Positions 48,110-59,786 of a stretch of DNA of 64,000 nucleotides are shown here, piece after piece. Position numbers and translations under genes: made by a program. Under the pieces are notes generated by a model, which had not been told where the DNA came from, did no database searches, and was given only the letters and a program-made list of their open reading frames with translations. Origin of the DNA: Nannizziopsis barbatae (Eukaryota; Ascomycota; Eurotiomycetes; Onygenales; Nannizziopsiaceae); contig JACVYH010000001.1 in NCBI GenBank assembly GCA_014964245.1, forward strand, positions 3,864,001 through 3,928,000, given 5' to 3'. Within the stretch, counting starts at the first letter, position 1; each line of letters opens with the position of its first letter.

Positions 48110-49910
48110 ATGGAAGGGTTAGCAGCTTGTACCAAGTGCATCAATGACTCTTTCTAACTTACTGTGATACGATTCAAGTACAGTACAGCCGTTGCCGAAT
48201 CCTAGCCTTGAACCTGGATTTACATATGTGCGGAAACTGCCCTCTGGACGTCTCGTATTGGCCCGCAAGCCCGTTAAGTACGGGTCCATCGGCGAATTGT
48301 TTGCCAGCGCACTTCTCAGACGCATGGGTATGGAGTACCGTGACATGCGGACCGGCCCGCCGTATCCGTACCCACACCATCGGATTTCCGTGCCTGATCT
48401 GCGTTATCGACCACCTGAGGGTCCTGGATACGTAGTCACCCCACTTTCGAATCCAATCACGCCTCAACCACAACATATTCCATTTCCTATGGTCCCTGTC
48501 AATAGGCTTGCAAGCCAAGGACCAGAAACCAATACACCTATTATTGAAACAAGGCATCGCTGTGGTTCCTGTGGACGGTATAGATCTCCATCTTATCATC
48601 ACCGTCATCCGATTCTTCCTGGACAACCACCTGCCATTGGTGTTTGCCACAAATGCCGCAGCTTTCAAACTTCCAGCAACGAAAGTACTGATGGCAGTGA
48701 GACTGGTAAACTTGGACGGCAACGATACAGGAAAATCAGATGGCATCGGGACTGCTATGATAAATACCACGGTGATGATTTCATCCATCGTCGAAGCATG
48801 GAATGTCTGCACCATAGGCAGGATTGCTCTTCAAACCGGCAAACTCATCGGGCTATAAGGTGTGCATCCGAACCTCAAATTTGCCAGCATTCACCGCAAT
48901 CATGTCAGCCTCACAATTGCCATCACCTGCAATCCGCAGCAGAGGAACAGCATGATCATCTGTCGAACTGTACTAGCGATCTTCACGGGGCTAAAAAGTA
49001 TCGCCAATTCTATGATGTTCCCTATCAAGCTCTTCTGCGCGATAGGGCTTATGTTTCTCCTACCGATATGTATGTAATTACAGCCCGTGACTCTGCCGAT
49101 TGATCGGTTACTAGCGCGGCACGGTCTATCTATGCTGACTAGTAAACAGACGTATCAGACCGGGGATATTGCCTCGAGCAAGATCTGCAAGTGGGCGCCC
49201 CCTAGGTGGCAGTCGACGAAGATATAGATGCTCTTCTAGTCACGAAGATCGATATTTGTGGGATAGAGATCGCGGTAAACGTCGCCGAGGACTTCCAGTC
49301 CATTTCGCGGGAGACGACGAGTCTAATCCAGGGTATGATATTGACAATTATTTGGATCATCTCTAAAATTTCCAGTGTGGTTTTGCCGCTTTGCCAAAAC
49401 TCATGATATGTATGAATTTTAGATACAGATCCCGTTTGGGCTTCCGCAAACGACTTCGGCATGTTTCTGACCCGCCATTCACCTTACACCCTGGAGATGA
49501 CCTGGTCCATCCTACCCGAGGTCAGTAGTTCTCTAATACCTTGTCATTATTTATCCTTTCTAATTCAACAAGTGGGAACCGCAGAGTACACATCCGGCCC
49601 TCGAACTGGGATTAGTCATATCTATGCTCAACACCAAAACCTGCTGCCGGATTTATCAGCTAAGGGGCGATGGGTGTGTGAGCCTCAACATATCGAAATC
49701 CCCTCCGGTCATTATAGGTATGCAACCTGGCAGCATGGACACCCTTACATCAGTCCCTACGACCCGGGTCAAGAAATATACGATACGCATCGGAACTTTC
49801 CCCGTGGCGCCACCTACCATTCAGACACCGTTCAACGTAAAGGTGCTCCTTGGAGCCCTTATCATCCGCAGAGATATTATCCAACCACTCTTGAGGAAAA
49901 TTGGTGTTGA
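48110..49910 (+). CDS. Uncharacterised CxxC and Arg/His/Tyr-rich protein
   Basis: Proposed exons: 48110-48117 (8 nt, uncertain), 48179-49069, 49150-49332, 49423-49520 and 49573-49910, giving about 505 residues. Exons 2-5 join in one frame through consensus introns. The N-terminal part reads LEPGFTYVRKLPSGRLVLAR, then GSIGELFASALLRRMGMEYRD. A four-cysteine cluster follows, HRCGSCGRYRSPSYHHRHP ... GVCHKCR, like a zinc ribbon. The rest is rich in Arg, His, Ser and Tyr. No family name comes to mind. The true start may differ: exon 1 rests only on an ATG followed by a plausible donor, with a TCTAAC branch point before the acceptor. It shares strand and CxxC style with the upstream DUF7918 gene. 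Confidence 0.55.
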
Positions 49911-50181
49911 ATGCCTGCGTGTGAAAGACTGACTCAAGGATTCTTTTTGTATTTTCCCATATCCTATTGTGTACCTGGCGTGATTGCGAAGAAACCACGG
50001 GTTTATCCCAATTACAGCCTAGAAAGTCATTCCCACCATCCTACCCAGGCACTGATCTTTGTGACCTGACCTATCTTGACTTTATTCTTAAGTCTTAGTG
50101 ACACTGGATCCTTTCTGATTATAAAATATAAATATTGGTTCATGTTCCCATGGAATTTATTTCATGCACAAGCCTATAGTT

Positions 50182-51926
50182 CTACTTCGATAAAGTATCA
50201 ACACGGCCAAGCATAAACTCAAGGATCTTGTAGGCTGCACTTGGAACGTATTCAGGTGCCATATGCCCTGATAAGAAGAGCTCGGCAAATGTCAAGTTTC
50301 GCTCTGTTACATATCTGCCCAAGGTTCCAGCACCTGCCTGTGCGCCCGGAGTTCCTTTATCATTGAATGCAATGTATAATGGTTCGCTGGCAGGTTTTGA
50401 AAGGCCTTGACCGCCATTCCAGGTCATGTTCTGAATGCTCAAAAGGGTTCCATTGATAGGGAGGACAAAATCCAAGTCGCCGTGAGCAATAACTGAGCGA
50501 CCAGCCCGTGACTTTTCAATTACCTCTGGAAGAGCGAAGAAGGAGGAGGGTGGAGACCCGTCGCCCTTTACATAAACGCTTTCAGTAGCGCACAAGGTCC
50601 AATTCGGAGATGGGGGAACGTGGATTGCGCGCTGTACGTCCGGGCGAGCGAAGTAAAGAGTTGATCCTTTAGTGGTCGAAGGATTGGTCCCGGCAAATCC
50701 GAGGACATCCCATGGCGTAGGACACATATCTGTTATATGGTATACGTTGAAACACGGATTTATATCCGTAGCAGCTGCCATTACCTCGACATAGGTTCCA
50801 CATCCATTATACTCGGGGAATGGTCCTTTCGGCGGTGGATAAGTAAGATATTTCTTGAAGTATTCATCGTTGCCACACTTCTTAGCGCCATCGCGGATAC
50901 TCTTTGACATAGTTTCGTTGAATGGAAACAGGTGATCCTAGTGGTCAATGAATGGCACAGCAACAACTATAAAATTGATCAGTAAGTGTTAGGTCATTGG
51001 GTATGGCGCTGTTTAAATACCATCATTGTAGGGAGCCAACAATGGTGAAATCATGAAGATGTCTTGGAGGTTGAAATATTTTTTATCGTTCCTATCGTAC
51101 ATCGCTTTTGCGATGTAAGGAATATACATCCCAGCGTAGCTTTCACCGGCAATGTAAATCTTCTTTCCCTGAAGGCCAAACACTTCAATAAAATTCTCGA
51201 AGAAACCGAGGAACTGCTCAGCTACATCCTCATCATTTTGAGCGGTGATTTTTCCAGTAGAAAACCCGGTGCCAATGGGCCTAAAAAGCAAATTAGCAAT
51301 TCATCACTGATAAATTAATCCCGAAGAGATACTTTAGGAGGTCTAACAACGATTGTGTGACAGGTAATTATTTGTGCACGGGAAATAACTCACTGATCGA
51401 CCCAAATTATATTTGTGAGCTGCTGCCATCCCCACGGGTTCTTAACGGGTCTATATGTTCCAGATTGCCATGAGAAAGGACCATTTTCTTGTAAAAAACC
51501 TTCCATAGAGCTACATCCGGGACCACCGTTTAACCAGATTGTAACATCATCTTTCCCTGCGGGATTGGTGGTGGGAAAGAACCAGAAGAATAACTTATTC
51601 TCGTCATCGGGCTTCTTACTGATCGGAAGAAGCCCTGCGTAAGATTCACCAACGTCCCAGTCAACATCCGGTATCTTTTTCCCATCGACCAAAAAGGCTT
51701 AATGAAGTCAGCGGAGTGACAGCAACAAACGAGAAACAGAAAAACTGTGCAGCCTACGTTGGGTCTTTGGGGTCAGATATTGATCTGAAGTGCAATTGGC
51801 CTCACGTCTAGCAAGTGCCACAGCCTCGGCCCTAGCAGAGTCGCTGGGCGCGCCCGCAGGTAAACCATCAACAAAGCAAAAAGCCAACAGAGAGGTGATT
51901 GAAAAAGATATCTTGAAGTCACGCAT
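50182..51926 (-). pseudogene. Secreted serine carboxypeptidase (S10) with an in-frame TAG
   Basis: Exons 51926-51758, 51697-51394, 51280-51021 and 50966-50182 (minus strand) join in frame to 506 codons. The start is a signal peptide (SFSITSLLAFCFVDGLPAGAP). S10 hallmarks are WLNGGPGCSSMEGF, the catalytic Ser in GESYAGMYIP, Asp in HGDLDFVLP and His in SGHMAPEYVP. Early in exon 4 the frame reads VAVPFIDH, then TAG (50940-50938), then DHLFPFNETM. The catalytic Asp and His lie after the stop, so a product ending there would be inactive. TGG to TAG is one transition. All splice sites and other codons look intact, so the gene is a very young pseudogene, a readthrough case or a sequence error. Confidence 0.75.
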
Positions 51927-52494
51927 TTTGAAACCCGGGAAAGGGAGCGCTGTTCTGTAAATCCAAAACTTTTAATTAACGCATGGCAGATCTTTGCCGA
52001 ACAACAGGACCCAATAGCTGTTTTTAAACTTGAGAACAGCAGACCCGGTGATAAGCATCAGAAACTCGTCACAGGCAAAACATTTTCGTTCATCTCTGTA
52101 GATAGTCAGGATGGTCTCATCCAGAGTTCCCTAGAATTCAGAGCTTAGAGGCCCAATGGGCCCACAAAGCTACCTAGTAACCAAGGTTGAGGCAAAGTGT
52201 AAGATCCAATCAGGGAACATTTTAAGGTCTCTTTTTGGCATATATATGTCGTGATAGCGGGAGGGATTATTGAATAGCACCGTCACAAGAAGCTTTGTTA
52301 GGCCGAAATTTGGCCACCAGGCCAGGAACGTATGAGCCAAGCTTTTTGGACTTTTGAACGCCGGTCCACAAGGGCGTGCGGGCAATACCCCGCGATTTTT
52401 GCATATAAGCTGGCATGATTTTGATAATGCTCCACATTGGCTTCCTTTGACCAAATGTGCAGATTGCGGCTAGCTGGAGAAGATCAGCAAACCC
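51927..52494. other. Upstream region of the carboxypeptidase gene
   Basis: About 570 nt of AT-rich promoter sequence. The minus-strand frame 52170-52454 has no recognisable product. Confidence 0.35.
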
Positions 52495-52828
52495 TCATGC
52501 TATCAAGCTTTCCTGTTCTGGCGTAGACCGCCCCATCCATTGTAACCGTCCGAAGATCTGTCTGTATTTATGAAATCCCTTCAAAGCCCCGGCTCTAGGA
52601 ATGTATTCGTACTCGAACCGCTGCATGTGGTCGGATAATGACATGGACAATCTCCACTCTTGTTTGGCCCGAAGGGCGGGAGGAAGTGTCAAACACAGGA
52701 TCTGTGAATGTCAGCATATCGAGAAGCGGAGGCGAAACTGGGATATTATCTATTGAAGAGCCAGATTGCGCATTGTTTCTTCGCCCACTAGCGCTCGCCT
52801 CCGAGGCATTGTGAGAACCATCCGGCAT
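52495..52828 (-). pseudogene. Unrecognised small gene, probably frameshifted
   Basis: On the minus strand an ATG at 52828 opens MPDGSHNASEASASGRRNN ... LLDMLTFTDP. The natural continuation appears to be the neighbouring frame, LTLPPALRAKQEWRLSMS ... FEYEYIPRAGALKGFHKYR ... RSTPEQESLIA, stopping at 52495. The second part looks like a folded, charged domain. No splice pair links the two frames, so a single frameshift near 52693 is the simplest reading. I cannot name the family. Confidence 0.35.
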
Positions 52829-53370
52829 AACTACGTACTCCCGAGAGAATTTGACTATTATTGATTAGTTTTAAATAGTCCGAGACAATGTAACACTGAA
52901 CATGTATCATGCTGCTGATGTCAAAAGAGAAGTCAATTCAGGAAAAATGTCCTTTCCTTCCCATACCCAATAACTAACGAGAAAACAAAGCCTGAAGATC
53001 CTCATGGGTCTGGACGTCATTCCCCTCTCTTCCTTTTGGACCGATTGCAGGGCGGAGGAACACCGGGAGCGGCAGACTCAAGCTCAATGTCTGTACTTCA
53101 CGATAGGGTCACATCGATATGAACGACATCAATGAAACATCGACCGGGAAATTTTTCCTATCTATGGAGCACTGATCACCAGCTTTGACATCTGGAGCTT
53201 TGACCAATTTGTCTTCTTCAAGAAAGGTTCCAAGGCACGTGCCGAACTATGCGATGACTAAGCAGAACTTTGCTTTGCTAGTCCTTCGCATTTCTTGGCG
53301 GCGCTTCATCGCGCTTCATCAGTCGTTATACCGAACAATAACAGGCATATGAACTGTGACCTCGATCACA
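52829..53370. other. Intergenic, about 540 nt
   Basis: Promoter of the DUF3752 gene at 53371. No repeats or genes supported. Confidence 0.4.
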
Positions 53371-54266
53371 ATGGTTGAAGCGGTCCGAGATGGATCTTCC
53401 CCGCGAGAGAAACGGAAACATGATGATCACGGTGACGACACTACAAGCCATCTCATTGATCCAAAAGCCAAACGCCCCCGTGTTATAGGCCCCGTTATGC
53501 CCCCAGCGCATTCCTCATCCCCACCCAGCCAGGAAAATGAGGAGCAGGATAAACACAACCACAGCAACGATGATGATGACGACGACGACGACGATGACGA
53601 ATATGGGCCTTCTTTACCCCCCACAGATACCCGCGGGCGTCCGGTGCCACATCAATTGAATAATGAAATCGAAATCGATCAGCGGGACCGCCTAGGTGTC
53701 GGGCCTTCTCCACCTGCCCCGGAGCCGAGCAAAAGAGATGACTGGATGCTACGTCCTCCAGATCATCTAGATTTTTCCTCAAGAGTCGATCCAACAAAGT
53801 TACGGAACCGGAAGTTCAATACTGGACGATCGGCGAATACTTCTGCTGGAAAACCGGCTGCATCGACTTGGACAGAGACCACTGAGGAGAAGAGAAAACG
53901 TTTGGAGAATGAGGTTATGGGGATACAGGCCCCTGCTACCTCTCTGTCCTCGGATATACCAAACACTGATGGACAATCACTAAAAATCAAAGAATATAAC
54001 GTAGGTTTTTGAGTTCCGGATCTTGCTGCATGATACTCACCTTTCTAACACCCTTACAGGAGAAGCGAGCAAGAGACAAGTCATTGTATGCACAACATCA
54101 AGGCAAACCGCGGGACACCGAAGCAGACGATCCGAGTGCGCGGGCATTCGACAAAGAGAAGGATATTCGGGGCCCGTCAAAAATAAGTCACGCGCAGCAG
54201 CGGGAGCTACTCAACAAATCATCCTCCAATATATCGTCTCGTTTTTCTGGAGGCAAGTTTCTATAA
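53371..54266 (+). CDS. GPALPP-motif / DUF3752 protein
   Basis: Exons 53371-54000 and 54060-54266 give 278 residues. Two GPALPP-type motifs are visible, VIGPVMPP (about residue 46) and YGPSLPP (about residue 77), separated by a run of about ten Asp codons (53569-53598). The DUF3752 core follows: DDWMLRPPDHLDFSSRVDP, LRNRKFNTGR, TWTETTEEKRKRLENEVMG, and in exon 2 ARAFDKEKDIRG and SSRFSGGKFL at the C-terminus. The GPALPP family is nuclear and poorly characterised. The ATG at 53371 is the first in frame; the ATG at 53349 is out of frame. Confidence 0.88.
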
Positions 54267-54499
54267 GCGTTCCCGAACACCCATAAGATATACTGGGCAT
54301 TGTTGCCTACAAGTAGCACGGTCGAAATTGAGCAATGGACTGCGTAGCACAGTTCATAGATTAACCTAGATTCTCAAATAATGCGCTGTAAAAGGCCTCT
54401 ATTGGTACATGCATGGGTATATATCTATATATGTATGTAACATATCTGGGATATTGGGACGGGTTGATCGAAATGCCGAATATCGCAGCCATCATTCCA

Positions 54500-55208
54500 T
54501 CAGTCGTCAATCTCCATAGGCTCAAAGCCATCCACAGCCATCTCCCTAGCCTCGCTGCCTGAATTCGCCCCTAGCGATGTTGTAGGAACTCCCCTTCTAT
54601 TGATTTCCAGCTCCATGTCTTCGCTTTCAATTCTTTTAGCGTCGGCGATGCTCTTCTCCTGTGCCCGCTCCCTAGCACCTGCGACTGCAGGTCGAATCCT
54701 GTCATCCTCCTCAGATATACTCAGAGCGCGAGGCAAACGGTAAAGAACGAGCTGGTTATCTGGCTTTTGATTTAGAACTGACTGCGGTATCGCCATTACC
54801 TGTTTTTCAACCTCGGGATGAGAAAATTCGACGAAGTGACGCTGTTCTTCGGCTTCTATCTCCGCTATTTCTCTTTCGAGATCGTTGATGTAGACTTTCG
54901 TCTTTGTATCGTCTATCTGCATTCCATCTTCATCCGTTTTAGACGTATTCCGGGCCGTGGGAGGAGCAGGAGGAGCATGGATGGTGGACGTGGCGATAGG
55001 TTTGGAGCCATTTTTTGCTTTGCGACAATGCAAATATGAGCCGATCTGCAAATTTGTTTTCCCAGGCATTGACAGGAGCAAGGGTTTTTTAGCTAGACTT
55101 ACCAATGTGAAGACGGCCGAACTTCTTGGTCAGGGGTTGTTCTCCCTCAAGCTCGCCGTCCGCTTGACGTTTCTGTCCATGAAGCTCAGCTCTCCCCACA
55201 GCCGCCAT
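54500..55208 (-). CDS. Small conserved-looking acidic protein, unknown function
   Basis: Exons 55208-55103 and 55017-54500 on the minus strand give 207 residues. The N-terminus reads MAAVGRAELHGQKRQADGEL ... KKFGRLHI. After the intron come a Pro/Ala segment, a coiled-coil-like helix (VYINDLEREIAEIEAEEQ), QLVLYRLPRALS and a Met/Glu/Asp tail ending EPMEIDD. The acceptor used (55018) is the only one near that keeps the long downstream frame; the more obvious CAG 38 nt earlier (at 55056) breaks it. Its start is only about 165 nt from the presequence ATG of ALA1, so the two share a bidirectional promoter. No function recognised. Confidence 0.6.
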
Positions 55209-55372
55209 CCATGCATCCAGCAAGAAGAAACTTAGCAATTCACTAACTGGAGCGGACGGAAAATTTTAATTCCCCCAAATCGCCTCTTCCCTTGATCTCG
55301 TATTTAGGATAGATGCAAACCCAGCACCGCAACAAGGTCCTTGATTTCCGCAGTCTTGGAGGTTTTGTTTGA

Positions 55373-58300
55373 ATGGGCGGAGTTCATTTGAGTGCGTTGG
55401 CGAATCGGCGGATTTCTGGTTTGACTCGAAAGTTCTTCATCGTATCGCCATCGACGTCCTTATTCCTCCGCAACCCCGCCGCAATCCCCAATCTTTCTTC
55501 CAACCATTCCAACTCCCCACGCTCGTCATTTACATTGTTCAAAATGGCGTCGTCTACATCCTCTCCTCCGCAGAGCGATCTGGAATGGCCGGCTCTCAAG
55601 GTTCGAGATACGTTTCTTGATTTCTTCAAGCAGAATGGTCACACGTTTGGTGAGTCCCGAAAACTTCCCCGCTCCGCTCTACTTCATGGACGGTTCCAAA
55701 CGCTCATGCTTTTCCTATAGTTCCGTCCTCTTCCGTGGTGCCGCTGTCGGATCCGACTTTACTTTTCGCGAATGCGGGTATGAATCAGTACAAATCCATA
55801 TTCTTAGGCACGGTTGATCCAAACTCCGATTTTGCGCAACTAAAACGTGCCCACAATACCCAAAAGGTCCGCCACTCTAAAAACGTGAATGAACTCTTGC
55901 TAAAGCTTCAATTAGTGTATACGCGCTGGTGGGAAACATAATGTATGTTCCGCGCCCTCCGCGACCAATTTTGGACTTGTTCTAATGTGCTGGTAGGACC
56001 TCGACGATGTGGGCAAGGACAGTTACCATCATGTGAGCAATATCAACTTGGGTAATGTTTTGATTATGTGGCGGGAATACTGATAGCTTGATCTGGTTAG
56101 ACCTTTTTCGAAATGTTGGGCAATTGGAGTTTCGGAGACTACTTCAAAAAGGAAGCAGTCCAGTACTCATGGGACCTCCTCACTAAAGTTTATGGGCTGG
56201 ACCCGGATCGTCTATACGTGACATATTTCGAGGGGAATAAGGATGCCGGTATTGAACCTGATTTAGAAACAAAAGAGCTGTGGCAAGCAGTTGGTGTTAA
56301 GGACGACCACATTCTTTCCGGAAACATGAAAGATAACTTTTGGGAGATGGGTGACCAAGGACCATGCGGTCCTTGCAGTGAGGTTCATTATGACCGAATT
56401 GGAGGACGCAACGCCGCTCATCTCGTTAATATGGATGACCCCAATGTTTTGGAAATTTGGAATAATGTTTTTATTCAATATAACCGCGAGTCCGCGAAAA
56501 TCCTCCGCCCACTCCCAAACAAACACGTTGACACCGGTATGGGATATGAGCGCTTAGTGTCCGTCCTACAAAACAAATTCTCGAACTACGACACGGATGT
56601 CTTCACACCCCTTTTCGATGCTATCCAGAAAATCACCGGAGTCCGACCGTATACTGGAAAATTCGGAGAAGAAGACACAGACGGCATTGACACAGCTTAC
56701 AGAGTCGTCGCTGATCATGTCCGGACTTTGACTTTCGCTATCTCAGATGGGGCTGCTCCAAATAATGAAGGCCGAGGCTATGTCGTTCGTCGTGTTTTGC
56801 GTAGAGGGGCCCGTTACGCTCGAAAATATTTGAAAGTCGAAATTGGAAACTTCTTCTCTAAAATCGTTCCTACGTTAGTGGATCAGATGGGTGCTATGTT
56901 CCCCGAAATCAAGAAAAAGCAGACCGACGTCATGGAGATTCTTGACGAGGAAGAAATATCCTTTGCAAAAACACTGGATCGTGGAGAACGACAATTTGAG
57001 ATCTACGCCCAACAAGCCAAAGAGGCCGGTTCCAGGAAATTACATGGAGCGGATGTGTGGCGACTCTACGACACCTTTGGCTTCCCTGTCGATCTTACCC
57101 AGCTAATGGCCGAAGAACGGGGGCTGAATATTGACAACGAGGAATTTGAAGATGCCAGACTGAAAGCCAAGGAAGCTAGCAAAGGACAGGCGAAAGCAGC
57201 CTCCGATCTTCTGAAGCTCACTGTTCATGACCTTGGCAATCTTGAGAAAGACGGTGTACCAAAGACAGATGATAACGCAAAATTTGGCAGAGGCAATATC
57301 AATTCCAGCATTGTTTCTATTTACCACAAGAAAGAGTTGGTCAGTTCAACGAATGGTATTCCTGAAGGCGATCAAATCGGCATAATACTGGATAAAACCA
57401 ATTTTTATGCGGAGCAAGGTGGCCAGGAATATGATACTGGTAAAATTATCATCGATGGAAAAGCGGAAATGGAGGTTGCAAATGTACAAATGTATGGTGG
57501 TTACGTGCTACATACAGGCTTTGTCAAATATGGCGACTTCTCGGTTGGCGATCCTGTTCTTGCGGAATATGACGAGCTTCGTCGATGGCCCATCAGAAAC
57601 AATCATACCGGAACACACATTCTTAATTTTGCTCTCCGGGAGATTCTTGGCAATGGAATTGATCAAAAAGGTTCCCTTGTTGCAGCGGAAAAGCTGCGGT
57701 TTGATTTCTCTCACAAATCCGGTATCTCGGATAGTGACCTTGAAAAGATCGAGGAAAAATGTACCGAGTATATCAGGCAGAATTGTGCAGTATACTCTCA
57801 GGATGTGCCCCTTGCGACTGCTCGCGAAATTTCTGGTGTACGAGCCGTCTTTGGCGAGACATATCCGGATCCTGTTCGAGTTGTCTCCGTCGGTGTCGAG
57901 CTTGACGAAATTCTTAAGAATGCTAAAGATCCCAGGTGGGAGGAAGTCAGTATTGAATTCTGCGGTGGCACCCACGTGCAGAAAACAGGTGATATCAAGG
58001 ATCTTGTTATACTGGAGGAAAGTGGTATCGCCAAGGGCATACGAAGAATCATTGCTGTTACAGGCGCGGATGCCCACGACGTCCAGCGGATTGCAAAAGA
58101 ATTCGGCGAGCGACTTAATATGTTCGAGAAAATGCCCTACGGCCCGAAGAAAGAGCAAGAGGCCAAGTTTATCCAGGTTGATTTGAGTCAGCTTTCAATC
58201 TCCGCCGTAGAAAAGGCCAAATTTCGGGAGCAATTTACCCGCATCCATAAGCAAGTCCTTGATGCTCAGAAAGCCTTTCAAAAACAAGAGATCAAAGCTG

Positions 58301-58737
58301 CGTTGGATGCTATCAATTCTCACTTTGAGAAGCCGGAAAACAAGGACAGCTCGCACCTCGTTATACGCCTGCCTACTTCAGCCAATGCTAAGGCAATCAG
58401 TGAGTCGATTAATCATGCAAAGTCTAAGCTGAAGGATAAATCGCTCTACGTCTTTGCTGTAGACGAGGAACAAGGGCGTGTTGCCCATGGGTGTTACATT
58501 TCATCGGTAAGTCGTTCAATTGATTTTTTTTCGTTGTGCGCCCGCTAACGGTCAACGCAACAGTCTCTCATCGCTCAAGGCGCTTCTGCGAGTAACTGGT
58601 CCGGTGTTGTAACTCCTCTCGTTGGTGGCAAAGCTGGCGGAAAAGCACCCACATCCATCGGCAATGGAACCGAAGTAAGCAGGGTTGACGAGGCTATCGA
58701 TGCTGCTACTAAGTACCTAGAGCTGTTTAAGTTGTGA
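55373..58737 (+). CDS. ALA1: Alanyl-tRNA synthetase, probably both cytosolic and mitochondrial
   Basis: Six exons: 55373 (or 55544)-55649, 55721-55866, 55916-55942 (27 nt), 55997-56032 (36 nt), 56101-58506 and 58564-58737. From ATG 55544 the protein has 964 residues and is the normal cytosolic form. From the in-frame ATG at 55373 it has 1021, adding 57 residues with no Asp or Glu and many Arg, Ser and Leu, typical of a mitochondrial presequence. Catalytic-domain landmarks are VRDTFLDFFKQNGH, FANAGMNQYKSIF, CIRAGGKHND and FFEMLGNWSFGDYF. The editing-domain zinc ligands are NNHTGTHILNF and CGGTHVQKTGD. It charges tRNA-Ala and hydrolyses mischarged Ser/Gly. Confidence 0.95.
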
Positions 58738-58988
58738 TCATCTGCTCAGGCTACGGTTTCACTTTCCTGTGTCTTCTAATCGTATTAACTTTCATCAAGG
58801 GTAGCTACAAGAAATGGTATTTATAGAACCCCAGAGCGGATATTCACCAATGAGACCTATAGTTTTTGTCATGCATTCAAGATATTATCATTCCATTACT
58901 ATTGAATCCAACAACATCTCCATATGATAGTCTGCCTAGCACTAAAAATAGGATGTGCTATATGTATATATGTCAGGGGCATAGTCGT

Positions 58989-59786
58989 TCACATTTCTCC
59001 ACATTGTGCGACCACGACATCTTGATTTGGTTTTTTATTTGTCGTTTTTGTGTTTTCAATCATTCTAACTATTTCCATTCCTTCGATCACTCGACCAAAT
59101 ACGACGTGCTTGTTATTTAAAAATGGTGTGGCAACCGTAGTGATGAAGAACTGACAACCATTTGTATTTGGTCCCGAATTCTTCACAGTAGATGTCAGAG
59201 CCTCCATAGCCTACTATAAAAAGCGGAAGGGATATAACTCACCGCCATACTCAGTAAACCTGGTCCGTCGTGTGTCAAATTGAAGTTTTCATCAGGAAAA
59301 GTAGCCGTGCCGTAAACAGATATGCTGCCTGATCCATCACCATTCAAGAAGTCTCCCCCTTGAATCATGAAATCTTTTATCTGGATTTCGATAGTTAGGC
59401 GCTCGTAGTGAGGTATTCAAGTGACGGAGAAGGTGATAACGCACTACTCGGTGAAATTTGCTACCCTTATACCCTTGCGGTCTTCCACGGGAATCTTTTG
59501 TCTCCCCGGTACAAAATTTGCGGAAATTCTCCGTCGTGCGAGGAGTAATGTTGGCAAATAATTCCATTTTGACTCGACCAAGTGGTTCACCTTTGCGTAT
59601 TGGGTTAGCTTGAAGCACCGCCATACAAGATCGGTTCAAGACAAAGACCACTTTTCTTTGGGCTTTTGGGGTATATTTTTTTGGCTGAAGGCTCCTTATA
59701 ATCCAGACATGCTTACCTCCTAAGGTCAGATCAAAGAACACTATAGGGTTAGGCCCATTTTGGCTCACTGGAGAAACATGTGCCAT
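58989..59786 (-). CDS. Cyclophilin-type peptidyl-prolyl isomerase (CypH-like)
   Basis: Four exons on the minus strand, 59786-59717, 59590-59445, 59380-59243 and 59180-58989, give 181 residues. The spliced protein follows the cyclophilin fold: VFFDLTLGGEPLGRVKMELF, TTENFRKFCTGE, YKGSKFHRVIKDFMIQGGDF, GPGLLSMANSGPNTNGCQFF and LNNKHVVFGRV. Active-site residues are kept (FHRV ... FMIQGGDF, GPGLLSMAN, CQFF, HVVFG). The N-terminus and size resemble cyclophilin H, a U4/U6.U5 snRNP-associated form. No signal peptide. Each intron was placed where it restores this alignment. It is convergent with ALA1. Confidence 0.92.

Noticed and set aside
49624..49932. Alternative frame for the last exon of the CxxC/Arg-rich gene
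   Set aside because: It does not join in frame to exon 4, whereas the 49461-49910 frame does and keeps the His/Tyr/Pro-rich composition.
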